From positions 1 to 10,315 of the forward strand of contig CAYLKO010000074.1 of NCBI GenBank assembly GCA_964384525.1: a stretch of 10,315 nucleotides of DNA, in the 5' to 3' direction. This document shows positions 1-6,658 of the stretch, piece by piece. How positions within the stretch are numbered: the first letter of the stretch is position 1; the number at the start of each line of letters is the position of its first letter. The stretch comes from SHZI01 sp964384525. GTDB taxonomy: Bacteria; Pseudomonadota; Gammaproteobacteria; Steroidobacterales; GCA-2729495. The position numbers were made by a program, and so were the translations under genes. A model generated the notes under the pieces. That model was not told the DNA's origin, did no database searches, and saw only the letters and a list, made by a program, of their open reading frames with translations.

Positions 1-1
1 C

Positions 2-2155
2 CTCGGGCATTACCTGAGCGCCTTCAACCGCTTCTGGAACCTGATCGGCGGCAGCAAGCTGGTGCACAACCCGGACAGCTGGGAAGGCTGGTACTGGGGC
101 GCGATGCATCACTGGGGCAACAGCATGCGGCTCGGCGCGGCAGAGCCCTACGGCACGGTGGAAGATTGCCTCAAGGAAGCCGAGATGATCGTCTTCTGGT
201 CCAGTGATCCCGATTCGAAGTACGGCTACGACGGCACCGAGCGGCGTGAATGGGCCAGGGAACTCGGGATCAAGATGGTGCATATCGATCCCTTCCTGAA
301 CCACACGGGCGCCCACCTGGGCGGCAAGTGGATTTCGCCGAAGCCCGGCACCGATGCGGCGCTGGCCCAGGCGCTGTGCCATGTGTGGATCACCGAAGGC
401 CTTTACGACAAGGAGTTCGTGGAGAAGCGGACCACCGGTTTCGATGAGTGGAAGGCCTACGTCCTTGGCGAGACCGACGGTGTGGCGAAGACGCCCGAAT
501 GGCAGGTTGCGGAAACCGGCATCCCGGCCCGCGAGGTCCGGGCACTGGCCCGTGAATGGGGCAGGAAGAAAACCTATCTCGGTGTAGGCGCCTGGGGCAG
601 CGGCGTCGGTGGCGCGTGTCGCGGGCCGATGGGCATCCAGTGGGCGCGCATGATGACCATCCTCGGCGCGATGCAGGGCATGGGCCGGCCGGGCTCGAAC
701 TTCGGCAACCTGCAGTTCGGCGCACCGGTCGATTTCAACTTCTATTTCCCCGGTTATGCGGAAGGCAGCATGTCCGGCGACCTGCAGTACAGCGCGAATG
801 CCGCCAACAACTATCAGCGCATGCCGCATATCGTGACGATGAGTTCGGTCAAGCAGGCGATTCCGCGGGTCTATCTGCCCGAAGCCATCATGCACGGCAA
901 GGCCATGGGCTATCTGACGGCCGTTGAATCCGTGCAGGGACAGTTCTTTCCCTTCGGTTACCCCTCGCCGGGTCATGCCCCGGTCGAGATGCTCTACAAG
1001 TACGGTAGCGCCTCGTTCGGCACGATGGTCGATTCCAACCGCTGGGTGCAGATGTACCAGCACGAGAACCTGAAGTTCGTCGTGAACCAGTCGGTCTGGA
1101 AGGAAGGCGAAACGGAGTATTCGGATCTCATCCTGCCGGCCTGCACGGTATTCGAGCGCTGGGACATCGGCGAAGAGCTGAACGTCGGCGCCGGTTACGT
1201 GCATCACATGTACTCGATGTGCAGCCATCGCGTGATAACCATGCAGCACAAATGCATCGAGCCCGAGGGCGAGTCCAAGTCGGATTACGACATCTTCCTG
1301 GCCATCATGGAGCGCCTGGAGATGGGCGCGCTGTACTCCGAAGGTGGCAACACCGAGCTCGACTGGTGCAAGCGGATCTTCGATTCCTCCGACATGGCCA
1401 AGCACATCTCCTGGCGGCAGTTCCTGAAGAAGGGCTATTTCGTGGTGCCGCCGGAGCCGGAAGCCTCCCGCGCACCGACCGCCTACCGGTGGTTCTACGA
1501 AGGCCGCAAGAAGGATGTACCGGAACCGTATCCGCTGCCGTCGGATTACGTCGGCAAGTTCGGCGACGGTTTGCAGACGCCATCGGGCAAGTACGAATTC
1601 ATTCCCGGGACTTTGGGCCGCATCGACGACCCGGGACGGCCTCCATTGAACAAGTACGACCCGATCTATGAGGATCCGAAGCGGGATCCGGAGCTGGCCG
1701 GTTACTCCCTGCAATTGCTGACGCCCCACACCCGGTATCCCTTCCACGTGATGGGGGACGACGAGGGCAGTACGCTGCACGACATCCGCGAGCATCGCGT
1801 GCTGGTCGATGGTCACCATTACCTCGTGGCCATGGTCAACCGGTCGGATGCCGAGGCGCGGGGCATCAGGGATGACGACCTGATCCGGCTGTGGAACAAC
1901 CGCGGCTCGGTGGTCTGTGCGGCCCAGGTGACGGACCGGCTGCGTCCGGGCGTCGTGATGGCGCCGACCGCATCGGCCGTCTACCGGCCGGTGGGTGAGC
2001 CGGGCAATTCAACGGATCTCGGCGGCTGCGTCAACATGCTGAACCCGAGCAAGCCCATCACCAAAAAGACCCACAGCATCAAGCCGAACTCGACGCTGAT
2101 CCAGGTCGAGAAGTGGACCGGCGTCGATACCTGGAAGCGGACGGAGGCAGCGTAA
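2..2155 (+). CDS. Molybdopterin oxidoreductase large subunit, transhydroxylase / resorcinol hydroxylase type (5' end outside window)
   Basis: Catalytic subunit of a DMSO-reductase-superfamily enzyme carrying Mo-bis-MGD, closest in my recognition to pyrogallol-phloroglucinol transhydroxylase (TthL) and the related resorcinol hydroxylase large subunit; these move or add hydroxyl groups on phenols. The frame is open from the left edge: nt 2-61 encode 20 further in-frame residues before the GTG at 62, so that GTG is not the start. 717 codons are visible. Numbering from nt 2, a PDSW motif (D25-S26-W27, nt 74-82) fits the Asp174-Ser175(Mo ligand)-Trp176 triad of TthL as I recall it, implying about 150 missing N-terminal residues and a full length near TthL's roughly 875. 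W198 and C407 (nt 1220-1222) fall near the expected Trp354 and Cys557. Residues about 565-710 form the C-terminal molybdopterin-dinucleotide-binding domain. The stop overlaps the next start (TAATG), indicating translational coupling to the Fe-S subunit. The family is clear; the substrate is not, and a phenol dehydroxylase is an alternative. Confidence 0.9.
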   Translation, partial: LGHYLSAFNRFWNLIGGSKLVHNPDSWEGWYWGAMHHWGNSMRLGAAEPYGTVEDCLKEAEMIVFWSSDPDSKYGYDGTERREWARELGIKMVHIDPFLNHTGAHLGGKWISPKPGTDAALAQALCHVWITEGLYDKEFVEKRTTGFDEWKAYVLGETDGVAKTPEWQVAETGIPAREVRALAREWGRKKTYLGVGAWGSGVGGACRGPMGIQWARMMTILGAMQGMGRPGSNFGNLQFGAPVDFNFYFPGYAEGSMSGDLQYSANAANNYQRMPHIVTMSSVKQAIPRVYLPEAIMHGKAMGYLTAVESVQGQFFPFGYPSPGHAPVEMLYKYGSASFGTMVDSNRWVQMYQHENLKFVVNQSVWKEGETEYSDLILPACTVFERWDIGEELNVGAGYVHHMYSMCSHRVITMQHKCIEPEGESKSDYDIFLAIMERLEMGALYSEGGNTELDWCKRIFDSSDMAKHISWRQFLKKGYFVVPPEPEASRAPTAYRWFYEGRKKDVPEPYPLPSDYVGKFGDGLQTPSGKYEFIPGTLGRIDDPGRPPLNKYDPIYEDPKRDPELAGYSLQLLTPHTRYPFHVMGDDEGSTLHDIREHRVLVDGHHYLVAMVNRSDAEARGIRDDDLIRLWNNRGSVVCAAQVTDRLRPGVVMAPTASAVYRPVGEPGNSTDLGGCVNMLNPSKPITKKTHSIKPNSTLIQVEKWTGVDTWKRTEAA

Positions 2156-3012
2156 TGACCGCGAAATGGAACATGATCATCGACGTGGCCCGTTGCGACA
2201 ACTGCCGCAACTGTTTCCTCGCGACCAAGGACGAACACATCGGCAATGACTTCCCGGGTTATGCCGCCGCCCAGCCGGCCCGCGGGCACAGCTGGATCGA
2301 CATCAAGCGCAAGGAGCGCGGCCAGTATCCGATCGTCGAGGCGCATTTCATGCCGGTGATGTGCAACCACTGCGACGATGCACCCTGCATGAAGGTTGCC
2401 AAGAACGGTGCCGTGACCAAGCGAGCCGACGGCATCGTCATCATCGACCCGGTGAAGGCCAGGGGCCAGAAGGCCATCGTCGATGCCTGTCCCTACGGCG
2501 CCATCCACTGGAACGAGGAAAAGCAGATACCGCAGGCCTGGATCTTCGACGCGCACCTGCTGGACCAGGGCTGGACCAAAACCCGCGCCGAACAGAGTTG
2601 CCCCACCAATGTGTTCCGGTCGGTCAAGGTGGAAGACGCGGAGATGCAGCGGATCCAGGCCGAAGAGGGGCTTGAAGTCCTCAAGCCCGAGCTGGGCACG
2701 AAGCCGCGGGTGTACTACAAGAACCTGCACCTGATGACGACCTGCCTCGTGGGTGGCAGCGTGGCAGCCCTGATCGATGGCGTGGATGAATGTGCCGCCG
2801 GCGCTGAAGTCGTGCTGCAGCAGCAGGGCAAGGAAGTGGCCCGCACCACCACGGATACCTTCGGTGAATTCAAGTTCGACCGGCTGCAGAAAAACAGCGG
2901 CCACTACGAGGTGCAGGTGGATTTACCTGGGTCGGGCTGGGCATCGATCAGCTTCGAGCTGGGTGCAGACAGCCTCTATCTGGGCGTAGTCACCCTGGCG
3001 GCTGCGGCCTGA
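2155..3012 (+). CDS. Iron-sulfur small subunit of the transhydroxylase-type Mo enzyme, with C-terminal beta-sandwich domain
   Basis: Electron-transfer subunit (285 aa) partnering the preceding Mo subunit, probably cytoplasmic since no signal peptide is seen. The start at 2155 overlaps the upstream stop and has GGAGG at about 2143-2147; an in-frame ATG at 2113 would lie inside the upstream gene and has no homology. Residues 1-155 are a ferredoxin-like double domain. Cysteines C14, C17, C20 (group I), C70, C73, C78 (group II), C112 (in CPYG) and C149 (in CPTN) can ligate two [4Fe-4S] clusters. Residues about 170-192 are a linker very like that of the Pelobacter acidigallici transhydroxylase small subunit (ELGTKPRVYYKN). 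Residues about 193-285 resemble its transthyretin/Cna-B-like C-terminal domain, with the FGEFKFD signature at 236-242. The Pelobacter protein, as I recall, has three clusters; here the four ligands of one of them are T24, W129, D132 and A145, so it should be absent. The family is confident; the cluster count is inferred from sequence. Confidence 0.9.
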   Translation: MTAKWNMIIDVARCDNCRNCFLATKDEHIGNDFPGYAAAQPARGHSWIDIKRKERGQYPIVEAHFMPVMCNHCDDAPCMKVAKNGAVTKRADGIVIIDPVKARGQKAIVDACPYGAIHWNEEKQIPQAWIFDAHLLDQGWTKTRAEQSCPTNVFRSVKVEDAEMQRIQAEEGLEVLKPELGTKPRVYYKNLHLMTTCLVGGSVAALIDGVDECAAGAEVVLQQQGKEVARTTTDTFGEFKFDRLQKNSGHYEVQVDLPGSGWASISFELGADSLYLGVVTLAAAA

Positions 3013-3015
3013 GGC

Positions 3016-3042
3016 CATGCCCTTGCTGCAGGAACGGGCATG
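3016..3042 (+). promoter_or_regulatory. Inverted repeat covering the start codon of the NmrA-like gene
   Basis: CATGCCC at 3016-3022 is the exact reverse complement of GGGCATG at 3036-3042, with a 13-nt loop. The 3' arm contains the ATG of the downstream gene, and the loop carries its ribosome site (AGGAA, 3030-3034). In mRNA this could form a 7-bp stem that hides the start codon and modulates translation relative to the two upstream genes. A role is inference; a chance occurrence in a GC-rich spacer is possible. Confidence 0.3.
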
Positions 3043-3891
3043 ATTCTGCTGACGGGAGCCACCGGCAAGCCCGGCGGTGAAACCGCACGACAGCTGCTGG
3101 AAAAGGGCGCCCGGTTGCGCGCCCTGGTTCGCGATGCCGGCAAAGCCGCGCCGCTGCAGGCTGCCGGTGTCGAGCTCATCGTGGGGGATATCGCCGACGC
3201 TGACGTCGTCAGCCGGGCGCTGGATGGCGCCACCAAGGCATTTCTGACCCTGCCCAATGGCGAGCACCAGCTGGCGCGGGAAAAGCAGTTCACCGATCTG
3301 GCGGTGGCGGCCGGCGTCCGGCATCTGGTGAAGATGTCCTCAATGGAGGCCGTGGCCAACGCCCGCTCACCGATACCCAAAGCGCACTGGGCCGCTGAAG
3401 AACACATTCGGGCGTCCGGCCTGAAGTGGACCATGATCAAGCCGAATTTCTTCATGCAGAACCTGCTGGCCAGTGCCGGATCGATCAGGAGTCAGCGCCG
3501 GTTCTCGCTGCCCATGGGTGAGGGCACCACCGGCATGGCGGATATCGGTGATATCGGCGCCGTGTGCGTCGAGGTGCTGACCGGCAAGGGTCATGCCGGC
3601 CGGAGTTATGCCATCACCGGCCCGGAAGTGCTGACCTTTCGCGAAGTGGCCGAACGGTTTTCGAGCGTGCTGGGCGAGCCGGTTGCGTACGTGCCGATGG
3701 CCATGGAACAGTTCCGGGCACGCATGGCCAACATCCTGGAACCCTGGCACCTGAATGCCGTCTGCGAGCTATTCCAGGAAATTGCCGATGTCGGCCTCGA
3801 TCACGTGACCGACACCTTCAGGCAGCTGACCGGTCGCGAGCCGCGGCCTGTGCAACAGTTCATCCACGACCATCTGGCCGCATTCAAATAG
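3040..3891 (+). CDS. NmrA-family NAD(P)-binding protein (quinone-reductase-like atypical SDR)
   Basis: A 283-aa atypical short-chain dehydrogenase. The N-terminal Rossmann motif TGATGKPGG lies at residues 5-13, followed by R27 and R31 after the second strand, which suggests NADP(H). The segment around residues 100-141 (MSSMEA, then HWAAEEHIRASGLKW and PNFFMQN) is typical of the NmrA / QOR2 (YtfG-like) / NAD(P)H-azoreductase-like group, which bind NAD(P)H and often reduce quinones, or act as redox sensors without catalysis. The start ATG at 3040 has AGGAA 5-9 nt upstream. It follows the Fe-S subunit by 27 nt on the same strand, so co-transcription with the Mo enzyme is likely. A role in reducing a hydroxyquinone product of that enzyme is a plausible inference only. 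Length and both ends look complete. The gene converges on rnk with a 51-nt gap in which I see no clear terminator. Confidence 0.85.
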   Translation: MILLTGATGKPGGETARQLLEKGARLRALVRDAGKAAPLQAAGVELIVGDIADADVVSRALDGATKAFLTLPNGEHQLAREKQFTDLAVAAGVRHLVKMSSMEAVANARSPIPKAHWAAEEHIRASGLKWTMIKPNFFMQNLLASAGSIRSQRRFSLPMGEGTTGMADIGDIGAVCVEVLTGKGHAGRSYAITGPEVLTFREVAERFSSVLGEPVAYVPMAMEQFRARMANILEPWHLNAVCELFQEIADVGLDHVTDTFRQLTGREPRPVQQFIHDHLAAFK

Positions 3892-3942
3892 GCCTGGCTT
3901 TGGTGTTGCCGCTGCTCAGTGATTGAGTTTCAGCGGTTGATC

Positions 3943-4353
3943 TCAACGGTTGAATTGGCCCTCGGCCTCGGGCTGATGGGTGATTTCCAGAATGCGCAGG
4001 CGCAGTGACCGTCCGCCCGGCACCTGCCACGCGATCGATTGGCCCACCGTCAGCCCCAGCAGGGCGGCACCTGCCGGCGCCAGCACGGACACCGTATCGG
4101 GCGCAGAAGCGCCGTCGGGATACACCAGAGTCAGTTCCGAAGTCGCTTCGGTGGCTTCGTCGATGAAGCGCACCTTGGAATTCATGGTGACCAGGCCCGG
4201 TGGAATCTCGGCCGGGTCGACGATCGTGGCGCGATCCAGCTCTTCCTGCAGCGCTTCGATGCCCGGCCGGTTCTTGTTGGCGTCGGCGTACACGATGCGC
4301 TCCAGGCGCGCGAGATCGAGCTTGGATACCACTATCGGGGGCCGGTTCTCCAT
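3943..4353 (-). CDS. rnk: Nucleoside diphosphate kinase regulator Rnk (GreA/GreB family)
   Basis: A 136-aa protein, the same length as E. coli Rnk as I remember it. Rnk binds RNA polymerase through its FKBP-like C-terminal domain, like GreA/GreB, but has a short N-terminal coiled coil and no transcript-cleavage activity; in E. coli it influences NDP kinase levels. Visible signatures are the helical N-terminus (residues 11-42, ending ALQEELDRA), VTMNSKVRF at 55-63, PAGAALLGLTVGQSI at 93-107 and the C-terminal HQPEAEG at 126-132. The ATG at 4353 is preferred over a TTG five codons upstream, because GGAG sits 7 nt before the ATG and the N-terminus then matches the family. A strong promoter lies at 4494-4522. 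It is a single-gene unit convergent with the NmrA-like gene. Confidence 0.93.
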   Translation of the reverse strand: MENRPPIVVSKLDLARLERIVYADANKNRPGIEALQEELDRATIVDPAEIPPGLVTMNSKVRFIDEATEATSELTLVYPDGASAPDTVSVLAPAGAALLGLTVGQSIAWQVPGGRSLRLRILEITHQPEAEGQFNR

Positions 4354-4493
4354 GGGAGTACTCCGCAAAACCTAAACACTGTCGTCGGACGGAGCCAAAG
4401 CCAGCTCCCGGCGGCAACAGAACTGAACAATCAGGGAAATCGGTACCGTGGCGGTTGTTGTGGCCTGGCCGACCATCTGCGCACAGTGCCACG

Positions 4494-4522
4494 AGTATAG
4501 GCAAATTGCCGGGGTCGGACAA
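4494..4522 (-). promoter_or_regulatory. Predicted sigma70-type promoter of rnk
   Basis: Read on the minus strand: TTGTCC (-35, 4517-4522, 4/6 matches to consensus), a 17-nt spacer (4500-4516), then TATACT (-10, 4494-4499, 5/6 matches). Transcription would start near 4487, giving a leader of about 134 nt before the rnk ATG. It lies 37 bp beyond the nnrS stop, in the 205-nt gap 4354-4558, which otherwise holds only a small hairpin (4391-4408) and no supportable gene. Confidence 0.5.
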
Positions 4523-4558
4523 TGGCGGGCCCATTCGTGATTTCCCGTAGGCCGGGAT

Positions 4559-5740
4559 TCAGCCGGGCCGGCCGTCGGCACGGGCTTGCGACAGGATCGG
4601 CACATGAACCGCCATGTACAAGGCAAAGGCAGCCGTCCAGAAGATGGAGCTGGCGACAATGGCCACATTGAAGCGCAGGCCCAGGGCCATAGGGCCGAAC
4701 ACGCGGGTGATCGCGGCCAGCGTGAGGAACAGGTAGCTGGCCGTCGTCAGCGGATAGGCCAGGATCGGTCGGCCGGTATGGCTCAGCGCGGCACGGGTCA
4801 TGACCGCCATGATCATGGTGGTGAATGCGCCGATGGTGAGCGCGTGGATCCAGTATTGGGCCGGTGGGCCGCCCGCGAGCAACGAGAACGCCTTGAGGAG
4901 CAGCGCCACCGGGATCCAGGCATACGCCACGTGCAGCACCCAGACCATCGGCTGGTGCAGTATCCGGAGGGAAGCCCACTGCAGGAGCCGCAGCGCCTGA
5001 ATGATGGCCGCCACCGCCGCAAGGCCGCCGGCCAGCAGGCTGTCCGGCACCCACAGGTCACCAATCGCCACCACGACCATGGCGGTGATGGCCACGGCAC
5101 CGAGACGGGGAATGGTGCGCACCAGGTCGGTCTTGCCGGCGGGGCGGAGCGCAGTCCGGGTGAAGGAGGGCACGATCCGGCCGCCGATCACCGTGACCAG
5201 CACCATGACCGCATCGATCGTCAGCACCAGCGTCCGGCTGGCCAGGTTCGGGTGGCCGGTGGCGATGGCCCCGTAAAAAGCCAGGTTGCACAGCCAGAGG
5301 AAAATCACGACCGCCAGCAGGGGCGTGTTGCGATTGTTCTCCCGGATGAGGGCCGGGGCGATCAGCGCGATGAGAAATGGCAGGAAGGCCAGGTCCAGCA
5401 CCGCGCCGGCCATCGCCAGGCCACGTTCGGGACTCAACAGCAGCAGCCGGGCGGCAAGCCACAGCGCGGAGATGATGACGAGTGGCCAGCCGGCAAAACC
5501 CTTGCGGCGGGTCGAGCTGGGCACCGAGGTCAGCAGGAACCCCGCAATGGCCGCACTGACGAGACCGAACAACATTTCGTGGGCATGCCAGAGCGACGGG
5601 GGAATCGGCCACGCGAGCGGCAGATGGCGGAAGTAGATGCCGACCCACAGGGGAATCAGGAACAGCCCGGCCAGCCCCACCAGCAGGAAGAGGGGGCGAA
5701 AGGCGTAGGCAAACACGCTGAGACGCACGGGCCCGGCCAT
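4559..5740 (-). CDS. nnrS: NnrS family protein (nitrosative-stress membrane protein)
   Basis: A 393-aa polytopic inner-membrane protein with about 12 hydrophobic segments. NnrS proteins contain heme and copper, belong to NO-responsive regulons, and protect cells against nitrosative stress, apparently by limiting iron-nitrosyl damage. Family marks are YAFRPLFLL near residue 12, the histidine motif WHAHEMLFG at 51-59, GGRIVPSFT at 186-194, WVLH at 267-270, and HALTIGAFTTMIMAVMTR at 299-316 followed by H321. These histidines are candidate metal ligands. The start at 5740 lacks a strong Shine-Dalgarno, but the N-terminus aligns with the family motif immediately. It lies 31 nt downstream of the SDR gene on the same strand, so may be translated from a shared mRNA. 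I see no obvious NNR/Dnr-type TTGAT-N4-ATCAA box upstream, so NO-dependent regulation is not supported from this sequence. Confidence 0.93.
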   Translation of the reverse strand: MAGPVRLSVFAYAFRPLFLLVGLAGLFLIPLWVGIYFRHLPLAWPIPPSLWHAHEMLFGLVSAAIAGFLLTSVPSSTRRKGFAGWPLVIISALWLAARLLLLSPERGLAMAGAVLDLAFLPFLIALIAPALIRENNRNTPLLAVVIFLWLCNLAFYGAIATGHPNLASRTLVLTIDAVMVLVTVIGGRIVPSFTRTALRPAGKTDLVRTIPRLGAVAITAMVVVAIGDLWVPDSLLAGGLAAVAAIIQALRLLQWASLRILHQPMVWVLHVAYAWIPVALLLKAFSLLAGGPPAQYWIHALTIGAFTTMIMAVMTRAALSHTGRPILAYPLTTASYLFLTLAAITRVFGPMALGLRFNVAIVASSIFWTAAFALYMAVHVPILSQARADGRPG

Positions 5741-5771
5741 CGGCTCGTTGCCGGTCCGTTACCGGGGCCGG

Positions 5772-6581
5772 TCAGCCCTTTTCCATCCATTGCAGCATCG
5801 TCGCCATCCGCTGCAGAAAAGCCTTGGGGTCGCGTTGCCGGAGTTGCATGGCCTCCAGCGCCACCGGGATGCCGATGACGAGTTCGTGTTCCTTCCGCAA
5901 AATGCCCTCCACGACCTGTTCGGCGCAGGCCTCGGCGGTGATGCCATTGCGGTTGTCCCAGTCGCTGGCGCCGTACTCGGCGCCGTTGCCTTTCAGCGCA
6001 TGCCGGAACACGTGGCTCTTGACGCCCGCGATTACGAGCAGGGTCACGTCGATGTGGTCGTGCAGGTGTTCCACGCGCAAGGTGTCGAAATAGCCATGCA
6101 GGGCATGTTTGGCTGCGCAGTAGGTGCTGTGATGGGGGACGGCATGTTTGCCCGCCACCGAGGAAGTCACGACCAGATGGCCGCCCTGTTGTTTGATCAT
6201 CTGTGGCAGCACCAGTTTGGTCAGCGCCACCGGCGCAAAATAATCCACTTCCATGATGCGCCGTTCGACTTCGAGGCTGGTGTCCTTCGCGGCGGAACGC
6301 TGGCCGATGCCCGCGTTGTTCACCAGGATGTCCAGGCGCTGGTGGGCCGCCAGAACGGTTTTGACGGCGGCTTCACGGGCCGGGGCATCACAGATGTCGA
6401 AGGGCAGGATCTGGATGTCGCCAGGTCCCCCGGTGCAGTCGGCCTTGACGCGTGCCAGCTCATCGGCACGCCGCGCGGACAGGATGAGGTTGGCCCCTTC
6501 GCGGTGAAATACGTGCGCCATGCCTTCGCCGACGCCGGAGGAGGCGCCGGTGATCCAGATCGTCTTGCCTGCAAGCTTCAT
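5772..6581 (-). CDS. Short-chain dehydrogenase/reductase (classical SDR)
   Basis: A 269-aa soluble NAD(P)-dependent oxidoreductase; the substrate is unknown. The cofactor-binding motif TGASSGVG lies at residues 11-18, R37-R38 after strand 2 suggests NADP(H), and NNAG is at 88-91. The catalytic residues are S141, Y154 and K158 (YCAAK). The C-terminal part, ending with LQRMATMLQWMEKG, resembles the lipid/steroid-type SDRs (DHRS7-like), but that is a weak hint. The residue that is usually the tetrad Asn (VNxxG/VNYF) is Asp here (D113, in EVDYF). The start ATG at 6581 has GGAG 8 nt upstream. It sits 77 nt downstream of ppc and 31 nt upstream of nnrS on the same strand. The 77-nt gap has no convincing promoter or terminator. 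Confidence 0.88.
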   Translation of the reverse strand: MKLAGKTIWITGASSGVGEGMAHVFHREGANLILSARRADELARVKADCTGGPGDIQILPFDICDAPAREAAVKTVLAAHQRLDILVNNAGIGQRSAAKDTSLEVERRIMEVDYFAPVALTKLVLPQMIKQQGGHLVVTSSVAGKHAVPHHSTYCAAKHALHGYFDTLRVEHLHDHIDVTLLVIAGVKSHVFRHALKGNGAEYGASDWDNRNGITAEACAEQVVEGILRKEHELVIGIPVALEAMQLRQRDPKAFLQRMATMLQWMEKG

Positions 6582-6658
6582 TGGTCAACTCCGATTATGC
6601 GGCGCACGCCATGAGCGTTGAATCATGCAACAAATCCCCGGCATTGCAATCACGAGGG

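Noticed and set aside
62..64. GTG as start codon of the Mo large subunit
   Set aside because: The frame is open to the left edge, and the 20 residues before it, like the distance to the Mo-ligand motif, show that the gene starts outside the window.
2113..2154. Upstream ATG extending the Fe-S subunit by 14 residues
   Set aside because: It lies wholly inside the large-subunit gene and has no family similarity; the overlapping ATG at 2155 has a GGAGG site at good spacing.
1981..2904. 307-codon open frame antisense to the Mo enzyme genes
   Set aside because: It overlaps the conserved end of the large subunit and most of the Fe-S subunit; His/Val/Gly-rich shadow translation.
3892..3942. Inverted repeat GTTGA-tc-TCAAC (3936-3947) as a bidirectional terminator between the NmrA gene and rnk
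   Set aside because: The 5-bp arms have a 2-nt loop, too tight to form, and there is no flanking T run in either direction.
4372..4476. 34-codon open frame in the rnk leader (minus strand), considered as a leader peptide
   Set aside because: No Shine-Dalgarno site, it begins only about 11 nt after the predicted transcript start, and its peptide has no attenuation-type codon run.
4521..4557. Two 5-bp hairpins downstream of nnrS (TCCCG/CGGGA at 4543-4557, AATGG/CCATT at 4521-4535) as a terminator
   Set aside because: Neither is followed by a T tract on the minus strand, and the second overlaps the predicted -35 of rnk.
4586..5878. 430-codon open frame antisense to nnrS
   Set aside because: Low-complexity composition rich in Arg, Gln, His and Gly, typical of the shadow of a GC-rich gene; nnrS on the other strand has clear family motifs.
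6582..6658. CATAAT as a -10 box for the SDR gene
   Set aside because: The best -35 at correct spacing is poor (TTCAAC), and the implied transcript start would remove the Shine-Dalgarno site.
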